Shown: positions 46,098 through 56,959 of the stretch, piece after piece
How the letters are laid out: each line of letters starts with the position of its first letter
Position numbering within the stretch: position 1 is the first letter of the stretch
NCBI GenBank assembly: GCA_036417435.1
Contig: CM070899.1
Location: 67,163,001 to 67,227,000, forward strand
Length of the DNA: 64,000 nucleotides
Direction of reading: 5' to 3'
From: Inia geoffrensis
Taxonomy: Eukaryota > Chordata > Mammalia > Artiodactyla > Iniidae
Position numbers and translations under genes: made by a program
The notes under the pieces: generated by a model
What the model was told of the DNA's origin: nothing
Database searches by the model: none
What the model saw: the letters and a program-made list of their open reading frames with translations, nothing else

Positions 46098-46336
46098 GGG
46101 ACTTCCCGGGTGACACAGTGGATAAGACTCCAAGCTCCCGATGCAGGGGGCCCGAGTTCAATCCCTGGTCAGGGAGCTAGATCCCACATGCATGCCACAA
46201 CTGAGAGTTTGCAAGCCACAAATGAGGAGCCCATGTGCCACAAATAAGAAGCTGGAGAACTGCAACTAAGGAGCCTGCCTGCCTCAACTAAGACCCAGTG
46301 CAACCAAATAAATAAATAAATTTTTTTTTTAAAAAA
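46098..46336 (+). mobile_element. CHR SINE, long-type variant (first of a tandem pair)
   Basis: It starts GGGACTTCCCGGGTGACACA and ends AACCAAATAAATAAATAAAT plus a T/A tail. The body is diverged and shorter than the other long copies. Confidence 0.88.
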
Positions 46337-46338
46337 GA

Positions 46339-46706
46339 GGGACTTCCCTGCTAGCACAATGGTTAAGAATCTGCCTGCCAATGCAGGGGACACGGGTTCA
46401 AGCCCTGGTCTGGGAAGATCCCACATGCCATGGAGCAACTAAGCCCATTCACCACAACTACTGAGCCTGTGCTCTAGAGCCCACAAGCCACAACTACTGA
46501 GCCTGGGTGCTGCAACTACTGAAGCCTGTGAGCCTAGAGTCCGTGCTGCTCAACAAGAGAAGCCACCGCAGTGAGAAGCCCACGCACTGCAACAAAGAGT
46601 ATTATCCCCCGCTCACCGCAACCAGAGAAAGTCTGTGAGCAGCAACGAAGGCCCAACACAGCCAAAAATAAAATAAATAAATAAATAAATTTATTTTTTT
46701 AAAAAA
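46339..46706 (+). mobile_element. CHR SINE, long form (second of a tandem pair)
   Basis: It starts GGGACTTCCCTGCTAGCACA immediately after the A-rich tail of the previous SINE and ends in AATAAAATAAATAAATAAAT. It inserted into the tail of its neighbour, a common A-rich target. Confidence 0.92.
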
Positions 46707-46974
46707 GGAATACATAGTGGTGATCATTTAAAAAAAAAAAAAAGTGGTGCCAGATTGTAGTGACTATGTTTTAAAAAACAAGAGAGTATTAAGAGTAGGC
46801 CCAAGGAAAAAGAGACCATCAAAAATATCAGGTAGATCCGGAAAAAAAAAATCAAACATCTAAAAATGCAAAATGAAACTAAGAAACTCAATGATCAAGT
46901 TAGGTATCAGATTGCTTATAATTAAAGAGAGAATTAACTAAAATGGAAGACAGAGCGAAAAATCAGAAAATAGC

Positions 46975-47445
46975 ACAAAGATATTGTGATGGTCAATCTT
47001 ATGTGTCAAATTAACTGGACCACGGAGTGCCCAGATTAAATATTATTTCTGAGTGTGTCTGTAAGGGTGTTCCTAGATGAGATTAGCATTTAAATCAATG
47101 GTCTCAGTAAAGTGGACTGCTCTCCCCATGTGGGTGGGTGGCCAGCATCCAATCTGGTGAGGGACTGAATAGAACAAAAAGCAGAAGAGAGGATTTATCA
47201 CTTTCCTGCTTGCCTGTTTGCACTGAGACATTGGTCTTCTGATCTTGGACTGGCATTTACATCATTGACTCCCCTGGTTCTTAGGCTTTCAGACTCAGAC
47301 TAGAATTACACCACCCACTTTCCTGGATCTCCAATTGCAGACAACAGATTGTGGAACTTCTTAGCCCACATGATCATGTCAGCCAATTCCTCACAATCAA
47401 TCTCTTCTCTCTCCTCTCTTCTCTCTTTCTTTCTCCAAATTTGTA
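46975..47445 (+). repeat. Ancient interspersed repeat (TGTGATGGTCAATCTTATGT family)
   Basis: TGTGATGGTCAATCTTATGT, GACCACGGAGTGCCCAGATT, GATGAGATTAGCATTTAAAT and the ending TCACAATCAATCTCTTCTCT are a recognisable old mammalian repeat in correct order. LTR-like, but the class was not confirmed. Confidence 0.6.
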
Positions 47446-47539
47446 AACGGTTATATATGTAGAGGTAAATAAATAAATAGATCATATTGGTCATTCTCTG
47501 GAGAATGCTAATACAGATATTAAAACATATGTAAAGTTC

Positions 47540-47860
47540 TAGAAGCTTGAAGTCCAAGATAAAGGTGTTATTCTCAGGGTTGGTTTCTGGTGGGGTCTTT
47601 CTTCTTGGCTTGTACATAGCTGCCTTCTATCTGTGTCCCCACAAGGCTTTTCTTCTATGTATGTGTAGAGAGAGGGAATGAGTTCTGGTCTCTCTTCCGC
47701 TTCTTATAAGAACACCACTGGATTAAGACCTCACACTTATGACCTCATTTAAACTTAATTACCTCTATAAAGGCCCTATCTCCAAATATAACCACATTGA
47801 GTGTTAGGGTTTCAGCATATGGATATTGGTGGGACACATTAAGTCCATAACAATAGGCAA
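47540..47860. repeat. Ancient LTR-like repeat fragment
   Basis: GAAGTCCAAGATAAAGGTGT, TTATAAGAACACCACTGGAT and GGCCCTATCTCCAAATATAA, in this order, match an old, common mammalian repeat. Not named. Confidence 0.5.
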
Positions 47861-48533
47861 GACTAGATAGAACAGGAAAGAGCTAATAAATTAAAGACAT
47901 AATGATTGAGAACATTTAGAACTGATGTTCAACAAATTTAAAAAATCCAAGCAGTATAAATGAAAAGAAATACACACTTAGACATATCATTGAAACTACA
48001 GAATACCAAAGACAAAAATAATCTTAGGGGCAGACAGAGAACACAAATTATCTACAAAGGAACCTCTACTAGACTGACAGCAGATTTATCACCAGCTTCA
48101 ATGAAAGTAAAAAGATAATGGAATAATAATATCTTCAAAATCAACTGTGAACTTAGAAATGCATAGCTAGTGAAACTATTTTTTAATAATAAGTGCAAAA
48201 TAAAGATATTTTTCCAACACTAAAACTTAGAATCCTCAGTAAAAGAAGTCATACAGAATATATTCCAGAAAGAATGAAAATAAATCCAGAAACAAGACCT
48301 GAGTTAAAAGGAGGAATTGTGAGCAAAGAAAATAGTAAATATGTGATTAAATAAAAACAAATATTTACTATGCTAAATAATAATGGGAATTTATATGGTT
48401 ATAAATTTTTAAAAAATACTAGAAAATAATAACATATAGGTGGGTGGGGGTGGTCAGAGTTAAAAAGCTCCTGTAATGATCAAGAAAAAAATAAATGCAT
48501 TGATTAACTTTAAAATTTAAGAAAGCAAACTAA

Positions 48534-48740
48534 GGGACTTCCCTGGTGGTCCAGTGGCTGAGACTCCATGCTCCCAATGCAGGGGGCCCAGGTTCAATCC
48601 CTGGTCAGGGAACTAGATCCCACATGCATGCCACAACCAAGAAGCCTGCATGCCATAAGTAAAGATCCCCCATGCCACAACAAAGATCCTGTGTGCTGCA
48701 ACTAGGACCCAGTGCAGCCTAAATAAATGTTTTTTAAAAA
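48534..48740 (+). mobile_element. CHR SINE, long-type variant
   Basis: It starts GGGACTTCCCTGGTGGTCCA and ends GACCCAGTGCAGCCTAAATA plus a T/A tail. Flanks AAGAAAGCAAACT and AAGAAAGCATATT are an imperfect target-site duplication. Confidence 0.92.
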
Positions 48741-49011
48741 GAAAGCATATTAAAATTTTAAGAGTAAAGCTGAAAGAACAGACATAGAGTGTAAAACTTT
48801 CCAATTAGTAGAGGAGAAGAAATAAACAAAAATACTCAGTCAAAGCCAAAAGAAGGCAAGAAGCAAAGGAGGGAGAGAAAGTGGAACAAATGGAAAGCAC
48901 AAAATAAGATGACAAAAGGAAATTCGAGTATATAAATGATTACAAAAAGTATATAGAACTTCCAACTGAAATACAAAACTGTTGCCCTAAGTTAAAAAGA
49001 AGTCCATCCCT

Positions 49012-49630
49012 GGGACTTCCCTGGTGGTGCAATGGTTAAGAATCCGCCTGCCAAGGCAGGGGACACGGGTTTGAGCCCTGGTCCAGGAAGATCCCACATG
49101 CTGCAGAGAAACTAAGCCCATGTGCCACAACTACTGATCCCATGTGCTACAACTACTGAAGCCTGTGCACCTAGAGCCCATGCTCCACAACAAGAGAAGC
49201 CACAACGAGAAGCCCACACACTGCAACAAAGAGTAGGCCCTGCTCGCCGCAGCTAGAGAAAGCCCACACGCAGCAACAAAGACCCAACGCAGCCAAAAAA
49301 TAAATATAATTAATTAATTTTAAATAATCAATCATCCTTGCTAAAAAGTGTGGTAGAGGGCTTCCCTGGTGGTGCAGTGGTTGAGGGTCTGCCTGCCGAT
49401 GCAGGGGACGCGGGTTCGTGCCCTGGTCCAGGAGGATCCCACATGCCGCGGAGCGGCTGGGCCCGTGAGCCATGGCCTCTGGGCCTTTGCGTCCGGAATC
49501 TGCACTCCGCGGCGTGAGAGGTCACAGCAGTGAGAGGCCCGTGTACCGAAAAAAAAAAAAAAAAAGTGTAGTAGAAATTAAAGCTGAAAGTGAAGCCAAG
49601 CATGTTATTTAATTGGTAAAAAAAAAAAAA
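49012..49630 (+). mobile_element. CHR SINE with 3' passenger sequence
   Basis: A long CHR SINE (49012-49326) followed by about 90 bp of unrelated sequence (49327-49358 and 49577-49615) and a final A run (49617-49633). The direct repeat around AGAAGTCCATCCCT lies before the SINE (48998-49011) and after the final A run (49635-49648), so SINE and passenger appear to have inserted together. A short CHR SINE later landed inside the passenger. Confidence 0.8.
49359..49560 (+). mobile_element. CHR SINE, short form
   Basis: It starts GGCTTCCCTGGTGGTGCAGT and ends in about 18 A residues. The target-site duplication AAAAAGTGTGGTAGAG / AAAAAGTGTAGTAGAA lies at 49343 and 49561. Confidence 0.95.
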
Positions 49631-50964
49631 AAAGAGAAGTCCATCCCTATGCCATTTACAGGAGAAATATTTAAAGTCTGAGATGAAGTTTCAACACAAT
49701 GATTGAAAGTAAAGGATCAAAAAAGACATACTCAGTAAATGCTAACACAAAGAAAGCAGCAGAGCTGTATTAATAATGAACAAAATAGATGTTAAGACAA
49801 AAAGCATAAACAGGGATAAAAGAGACATTATACAATGATGATATCATTCACCAAGAAAGTTTAATAATCATGAATATTTATGAACATAAAAAAGAACTTC
49901 ACATTATCTAAAGAACTGACAGAATGTAAGGAAAAACTGGCAAATTCTACATCATATGAAAGATTTTAACACACTTATCTTAGTAATTGAGAATAGACAA
50001 AAAAAATCAATAAAAATATTAAGGATTGAAAGCATAACAATTTACTAAGGTTAGTGTAATTTAGGACAGGTATAGAACACAAATTGTACCCAAGAATTAC
50101 AGACTTCACCTTTTCTCTCCAAGTGCCTATGGAAAGAAAACTGATCACGTACTCTCCATAAAATAGATCTCAACTAGTTTCAAAGTGTTTTTAGAAAGAT
50201 TATGATTTCTAGGATTCTACCATGTGTGAGCTGCACCAGCTGGAATCCCAATTTTGAACTACCCCAACTGAAGTTCTTTTCATCAACCTTTTCTCTTAGT
50301 TAAAAAAATCAGAGGACAATTTGTTGACTTTGATTATGATGAAATAAATTCATATTTTATGGCAAGACAAGAAAAATTTTAGAAAGACTATGATCTCTAA
50401 AAACTTCAATTAAATTAGAAATCATACAAAAACATAACTATAAATCTTCTGTATATAAAATATTAAAAATGCTTCTAATACACAGAACAGGAAATATTTC
50501 AAAATAAACAATGATAAAAACTCTATACTATATCAAAATTTGTAGAATACAGTTAATGTACTACATATAGGAAAACCTATAGCTTTAAATGTACATTAAA
50601 GGAATGAAAAAACTCCAAAACTAATGATCTAGGTAACCAACCTGAGAAATTATAAAAACAACACAATAAACCCAGAAGAAAATGATAACGATAAAAGCAG
50701 AATTTAATGAAATAAAAAATAAAGACCCTATTTGTGAAAGAACCAATAAAGCAAAAACTTGATTTTTTGGAAAAAACCTAATAAAATTAACAAACTTTGG
50801 CAAGACTAATCAATACAAAAAGAGAAGAGGTACAAATAAGCAATGTTTAAAATGTAGAGGAAGGGATATTACAGATACAGCAGGAATTAAAAGGGTAATA
50901 AACATAAACAACTAGGGTCAATAAATTTGAAAGTTTAGATGAATGAGATGAATTCGTAGAAAAA

Positions 50965-51310
50965 TATTGTCAATCATATCAGATTGATGTGGTTATGGAC
51001 TGGTGCAAATTGAAAATTCACTAAAAAATTTCAGGCTCACACCAAAGAGAGGTGATCTTTTAGATGATCCTCCCAAGATTGTTTGGATTCCTCCTGACCA
51101 GAAAAGGAAGGATTGTCTGAACTCTCATATTTCATGCTAAACCTGTGATGGTATAGTGAAAGACATATGAAATATTACTTGGGGGTGGGAAAGGCCTAAA
51201 CATCAGTACCCTATCAACAGTGGAAGCCAATGCAAGGTATGAAATTATGTTAGAGTTCTTATTGAAACCACTGTTAATTTTCTTTTTTAAAAAAATATCT
51301 TTTTAGAATC
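50965..51310. other. Unique intergenic sequence
   Basis: No gene or repeat recognised. Confidence 0.4.
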
Positions 51311-51316
51311 CTGACC

Positions 51317-51449
51317 TTATTTTTATTTATTTATTTTTATTTATTTTTTTGGCTGCACCACGCAGCTTACAGGATCTTAGTTCCCCCATCAGGGATCAAA
51401 CCTGGGCCCACAGCAGTGAAAGCATGCTGGACCGCCAGGGAATTCCCTA
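51317..51449 (-). mobile_element. CHR-related SINE, short variant
   Basis: On the minus strand: AGGGAATTCCCTGGCGGTCC, then AGCATGCTTTCACTGCTGTG, GGTTTGATCCCTGATGGGGG, and a TAAATAAATAAA-type tail. Confidence 0.85.
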
Positions 51450-51684
51450 ATTTTCTTTATATTATTATGTCCAATCTCAGAAATTCAAGTTTCAGGTGAT
51501 ACATCACTGACTTTGGAGTTCAGTTTTTTCCATCTTGCTCAAAACTGGAGCAAAGTCAGCTTTTCAGGCTTACCTGACACTTCCTGGTGCAGTAAGAACT
51601 CATAGCACTATGGACTTCAAAGGACCGATTGTCAAAGGATGGCCACTTCTTCCCAATCAACAAATCAAATGACTAAGAAGCAGA

Positions 51685-51850
51685 TGAGACTGTGCAGAAC
51701 GCGGACTTTGAAGTCAGAACAACCAGGGTTCAAATCCACCATAAAGCTTGCATGGTCTTAAGAAAATTACATTTAAAATATCTGCATCTCAGTTTCCTCA
51801 GCTGCAGGATAAAAGTATTGTTCATAGAATTACTAAGTCCAGTACAGAAA
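51685..51850 (+). mobile_element. MIR SINE
   Basis: CGCGGACTTTGAAGTCAGAA, AGGGTTCAAATCCACC and CATCTCAGTTTCCTCAGCTG follow MIR order. Confidence 0.78.
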
Positions 51851-52375
51851 GTGTTGTATAGAAAGTGTTTATTGTAGAGCCTCTAGGTGCTCTATCATGT
51901 AGTTCTTGTCCCTGTTCCTACTGAGTGTTAGGGATAACATGTTTCTAAGAGGATATAACTCATACACGATGAAAATGCTTCTCCTAGAATCTGGCTTAGG
52001 AAGTTCTAAACATCACATACTTAATAATCCTATTGTGTGGACCAAAAAATTCCATTTCAAGAAATTTTGCATTTTGGGTTATCATAATTTCCAAGGGGCT
52101 GGCTAGCATTTTGTCTGTTATATTATAAAAGAGAATGTCCTGTTTTTGAAATGGCTGTAGAAGAAGACGTAAGGGCATCAGTGAAGTGGCTGACTGCCCA
52201 CCCCAAGATGCTGCCCAATTGGTATCCTATTCCTGTGTATACATTTATGGAAAGAAAGTTTTGTGGACTGGCCTGCTTTATACCTTAAAAGATATATTTC
52301 CCAATGTGAAATGTATTCTCCATCCAAACATCCAACTTCCAATAAGTGTTCATATTTTACAAATTAATCTTTTGT
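51851..52375. other. Unique intergenic sequence
   Basis: No gene or repeat recognised. Confidence 0.4.
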
Positions 52376-52380
52376 TTTTT

Positions 52381-52536
52381 CTTTAATTTTATTTTGTTGC
52401 ACTGGGCCTTAGTTGCGGCATGAGAACTCTTAGGTGGGCATGCATGTGGGATCTAGTTCCCTGACCAGTGATTGAATCTGGAGCCCCTGCATTGGGATTG
52501 TGGAATCTTAACCACTGTGCCACCAGGGAAATCCCA
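52381..52536 (-). mobile_element. CHR SINE, truncated
   Basis: The minus strand begins GGGATTTCCCTGGTGGCACA and reads through the tRNA-like region. It has an A-rich tail. Flanks with ATTAATCTTT on both sides mark the target site. Confidence 0.88.
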
Positions 52537-52559
52537 AAATATTAATCTTTGAGTACATA

Positions 52560-53285
52560 TTATTATCAAGTTATATTTAGAGTCTAGAATTTTTTGGCCT
52601 ACAACTCTCAACACTGGTGTTTTGTTTTTAACTTTGGGACCTAGCCTATTACTGGGCTGTGAAATTACCTGCTCAGGAAGATTGTAGCTATGATTAGTTG
52701 GTTATGATCAATACTAAAAAAATAGAGGAAATATTTGAAAGCATTATATATGGTAAGGGCAAGTTCTGTTTGGGAAACTTTCATATCTGTGTTGTATGCG
52801 TGAGTGTGTATGTGTGCACATACACACAGTGGGTCATGATGTCAAAAATCTCTCTTACTCTGGGTCTTGGTCAAAATGAGAATTGAAAACTGCTGCTCCA
52901 TGTAACCTGGCAGAAAGGTTTGTTGCCCAGTATATGGGGCAGGGGCAGTAGGAGGAGGGAGGATTCCCTCTTATTGTTCTAAAACCTGAGAGCCCACAAC
53001 ATACCTCACACACATACCAAGAAGTTCCCAGTGTTCAAGTTTGTTTTGTAAGTCAGTTTTTGGGGACTCAGAATGCATTCTGTAAGAGAAAGACATCAAA
53101 CTGGCCCACAAAATTCTCTTTAACCTATAATGCACTGTAGCCACAGTACTAAACAACCGAAGAATTGTGTGTAAGAATATTCCACAGTGAAAATGCAATC
53201 ATTTTCAATTTATGAAGTGAGATACTCACTTACATGGAGTAGAAGACTCCTAACTTGGTTTCCACTAACCTCGTGATGACTTTAG
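52560..53285. other. Unique intergenic sequence
   Basis: No gene recognised. A short (GT)-rich stretch is near 52796-52828. Confidence 0.4.
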
Positions 53286-53291
53286 GCAAAG

Positions 53292-54208
53292 TTATGTCTC
53301 TGGACTCAGCTTCGTCAATGGTGAAATGTTGAGGTTCTTTAAGGTTTCTTCCTCCTTTGTCATATAATGATCCAGTATCTCCCTTAGTGTCCCACCTTCC
53401 TCCCTACAACAGAGTGTGGACACTTGGTGTCCACAGTCAAATATTCCTTTCTCCACCAGAGCCCAGTAATGTGCCAAAAGCTGTGTTTCAAAAGATACAG
53501 GAATTTCCACTCTAGATGGCATGGCCTTGCTCCAGAGCCCCAAGGGTCTGCACTGCAATTGTCCCTTTAGGACTTTCAACAAACTCTACATTTCCACTAT
53601 TGTCACCTCCAAGACCAGAGGGTCTACTGGATAGTATAGTATATTTGCTTATACCAAACCTTGTACCTTCTGCTGGGCTCTTTTGTATTCTGGACCACCC
53701 TGAAATCTGGCAGCTTTCCCTGCCACTTGGTACATGGGACAGCAGAATTCCTAGGTATATAACCATGGTTCTAAATCAGGGATGATTTTGCTCCCCAGGG
53801 AACATTTGCTAAGTCTGGAGCCACTTTTTATTTTCATGACTGGAGTAAGGGGAGTGCTATTGGCATCAACTTGGGTAGAAGCCAGGGATACTGCTAAACA
53901 TCCTGCAATGCACAGCATAGCTCCCCACACAAAGAATTAATTGGTCCAAAGTGCTAATAGTGCCAAGGTTGAAAAACCCTGCCAAAGAATGTGCTGCATT
54001 CAGAGCCAGAAGAGGCCTACCAGGTGCTGTACTTCCCTATTTGTAGAAGGGCATGCAAGATGCAGCAAATTTCTCTTACTTTGGAGGGAATATACTGGCA
54101 CGTGCCTGACCGCTGGACCCCTAAAAATTCTACTGAAGTGACAGCTTGCTGATCTTTAAAGGGCTTATCTCCCTCTTCTGGAGTGCATTGTCTCATCAAG
54201 GACTCCAC
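53292..54208 (-). pseudogene. Endogenous retrovirus pol fragment, decayed
   Basis: Minus-strand frames (54208-54017, 53766-53512, 53582-53292) resemble the part of a mammalian endogenous-retrovirus pol polyprotein that links the end of reverse transcriptase to RNase H. The best-kept part is a stretch around PLGLWSKAMPS and LLAHYWALVEKG. Frames change several times and stops are present. A hAT element (53777-53983) interrupts it. No gag, env or paired LTR is visible nearby. Old fossil; it cannot make a functional protein. Sequence with a similar flavour may continue to about 55900, with low confidence. Confidence 0.7.
53777..53983 (+). mobile_element. hAT non-autonomous element (MER20-like)
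   Basis: CAGGGATGATTTTGCTCC opens it, GCCAGGGATACTGCTAAACA and ATCCTGCAATGCACAGCATA are central, and GTTGAAAAACCCTG closes it. The order and length of about 205 bp match a MER20-like hAT repeat. Inserted in the retroviral pol fossil. Confidence 0.78.
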
Positions 54209-54209
54209 C

Positions 54210-55920
54210 TGCGTAATCAGTGTGACATCAGTCTAATGGATCATGGGATGCCCAGACACTTTCATCTCTTCACAATGTATTATAACAGATGTTAAGAGAA
54301 TTGACAGAGTTCTGAGGTAAAACTTAAATTAACATCATCTGCTCCTCATGAAAGCAAACTGTTTCTGATTCTCTTTCCCAAATGGAATATATTCTTATAC
54401 TTGCTTAATCAATGGCCACATGACATGTATATTATTAACATACTCTATCAATGATATCATGCCTAACATTACATCTGTTATGTAATGTTACATAACACCC
54501 TTTGGTTGAATTTATGATAGTCTACAGTCATTCTCCAGGATCCATCTGGTTTCTTCGGAGGACAGACTAGTGAATTTCTAACAAAGGGGTGGTGATGATG
54601 TTTTGGGTCTCTAGGTATCAAAGGTCAACTCAGACCCTGTGTCTAATATTCTTTGAAATGCAAGGTTCTCCTCTTTCTCCAGTGTACAATCACCTGAGTA
54701 AAGGGCCTCAGTCGTTTTGGGAAAAGACAGGAAATCTTATAATATATACTGAGATGTTGTAGGATCTTTCCTCCTGGGGACCTGTTCGCCTTTTTAGTCA
54801 GTTGGTTCTGGTTGTGAATACAGGTCAGGGAACTAAGCAAGGGATTTCAACTTTTTTGGACTGGCTGCCTTTGGCCACTTGTTTCTCCATACTTGGTTAA
54901 AAAAAAAGTTTTTTAGATGTTAAACAGCATCCTCATTGAATGCCCATCTCTTTTGCCCCCGGAGATGAAATGTTCTATTAGCCTTCTCCACAATTCCCTG
55001 GTCAAGCCTCTGAGATTACCCCTCCAATCTTGCAGGTCATTGTAATTATGGCTTTGTGACTTCTTGCAGTTTAGTGTGCCACCTGCTTTGGGATGTCATC
55101 ATTCCTGTTGCTATTAATTAGCTGAGTTCTGTGACTACCTTTCCTACCATCATCTCCAGCCTGTAGATGAGAGGAGCCACCACTACACTCTTTAGCGATA
55201 CTTGGTGCTCCTCTCACAAGAACATTCCTGATGGTCTTGATGAATGCAAAGTCACAGGGTCTTGGTGAATGCAGAAATATTTAGATCCTAATATCTGTCC
55301 AACCCCACCAGTACTTGGTCATTGGCTATAGGTACCCAGAGATAGTATGTCTTGAATTTAAATGCTGCAGTGGATTCTGAAAGTGCTGCAGCTTAGGACT
55401 GTCAGCTGAGTGCAATCCTAGATGCAATTCTTGAAAGATTTGAGCAGTGCACTTCCATGGCTACCATATGCACATGGTTTTGAACTGAGAAACAGGCACT
55501 AGGGCAACACAAGTTGATGAGATGGGGATCACAATGACTTGCTTGTGCAACTTAATTGGGTCCTCCAGCCCCACTAAGGCCCAATCACAGATGTACCACT
55601 TCCATCTTATGATAGATTGCTGCTGGGTCCATCTGACCTCAGGATGACTTGATGGATTTGACAGAACCTACCTCATCTGAAATAGTTCTGGCCACATGGT
55701 CATTTAATAGTCCATGATCATGTTGTCTTTTCCATGGCCCATAAGCATGCCAGGAGCTTTCTGAAAAGTATGCAGTTCTCTGCTGCAGATGACATGGATT
55801 GCTTCAAAATCCTAAGAAACTCTGTTGTGATTCTTCTGTTCGGGAATGATACCATAAATGCCACATGTTGTCTTTTCCCATCACATACCTAAAAATATAG
55901 GTAGCTCTGCTTATTTGTCT
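54210..55920. other. Intergenic, possible further retroviral fossil sequence
   Basis: Parts (54500-54600, 54940-55200, 55580-55720) have the feel of minus-strand retroviral coding relics (for example CATTCTCCAGGATCCATCTG), but I could not place domains. A tandem TACATCTGTTATGTAATGTTACATAAC palindromic stretch is near 54470-54500. Confidence 0.3.
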
Positions 55921-55929
55921 TTTCAAAGA

Positions 55930-56158
55930 TATGAGTTGCAGTTAACATATACACACGACTGTATATAAAATAGTTAACCAACAAGGGCCTATTGTATAGC
56001 GTAGGGAACTATACTCAGTATTTTGTAATAACCTATAAGAGAAAAGAATCTGAAAAAGAATATATATATATATATATATATATATGAATCATTTTGCTGT
56101 ATACCTGAAACTAACACAACACTGTAAATCAACTATACTTCAATAAAATTTTAAAAAT
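55930..56158 (+). mobile_element. L1 3'UTR fragment
   Basis: AGGGCCTATTGTATAGCGTA, TTTTGTAATAACCTATAAGA, a (TA)n run (56061-56084) and the terminal AACTATACTTCAATAAAATT match the L1 3'UTR type seen at 16400-16620. Confidence 0.88.
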
Positions 56159-56164
56159 TTCACA

Positions 56165-56616
56165 TTGGGGAAAGATTAAAAAACAAAAAACCAAACAAAG
56201 ATATGAGTTGTGGCTTTACTCTGTGTGTCTGTTTTCTACTTCATTACTTTTTACTCTTTTTCCGTACTGATAATTTAGGTTTCCTAATACATGCATTGAA
56301 AGCTATAAATCCTGTTTATAATATATGCATTCAAAGCCATAAATCTCCCTCTAAGCACAGCCCTAAGCAACCTCCCACAATTAACATCCCATGAGATTTG
56401 ATATTATTTTCATTATCTTTTAGTTCAAAATATGTTTCAATTTCTTTCTCACCCATGAACTTTTTAGAAGTATATGCTTAATTTCCAAACATTTGGAGAC
56501 TTTCTTACCTTGTTAAATGATTTTTACCTTAATTCTAATGTAACTGGAGAACAAACTCTGTGTGATTTTAATCCTTTGAAATTTATTGAGATTTCCTTTG
56601 TGGTTCAGTGTATATT
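56165..56616. other. AT-rich intergenic sequence
   Basis: No gene recognised. Possibly decayed L1 (ATGAACTTTTTAGAAGTATA is L1-like on the minus strand). Confidence 0.35.
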
Positions 56617-56633
56617 CAATTTTGTAACAATTT

Positions 56634-56845
56634 TTTTTTTTTTTTTTTTTTTTGCGGTACGCGGGCCTCTCACTGTTGTGGCCTCTCCCGTTGTGGAGCA
56701 CAGGCTCCAGACATGCAGGCTCAGCAGCCATGGCTCACGGGCCCAGCCACTCCACGGCATGTGGGATCTTCCCAGACAGGGGCACAAACCCGTGTCCCCT
56801 GCATCGGCAGGCTGACTCTCAACCAGTGTGCCACCAGGGAAGCCC
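56634..56845 (-). mobile_element. CHR SINE, short form
   Basis: Minus strand GGGCTTCCCTGGTGGCACAC through to a poly-A tail (poly-T 56634-56653). A perfect 17-bp duplication, CAATTTTGTAACAATTT, lies at 56617-56633 and 56846-56862. Confidence 0.96.
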
Positions 56846-56959
56846 CAATTTTGTAACAATTTCATGTAAATATCTACAATTAGGTGCCATGTGTAATATA
56901 GGTCCATTATGTCATGTTTGCTTACCATGTTCAAATCTTTGATACCTTCAGATATTTTA

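Larger units (their letters stand above)
47890..50960 (+). mobile_element. Ancient L1 (ORF1 3' end into ORF2), interrupted
   Basis: The ORF1 C-terminal region (CTGACAGCAGATTTATCACC near 48075) is followed by ORF2 endonuclease and early RT sequence (CATGAATATTTATGAACAT near 49871, CAAGACTAATCAATACAAAA near 50801). It hosts three CHR SINEs (48534, 49012, 49359). Extensively decayed, with no open frame. Confidence 0.7.

Noticed and set aside
54440..54510. Palindromic TGTTATGTAATGTTACATAAC region considered as a regulatory site
   Set aside because: Short imperfect palindromes are common in AT-rich DNA, and no adjacent gene gives it meaning.
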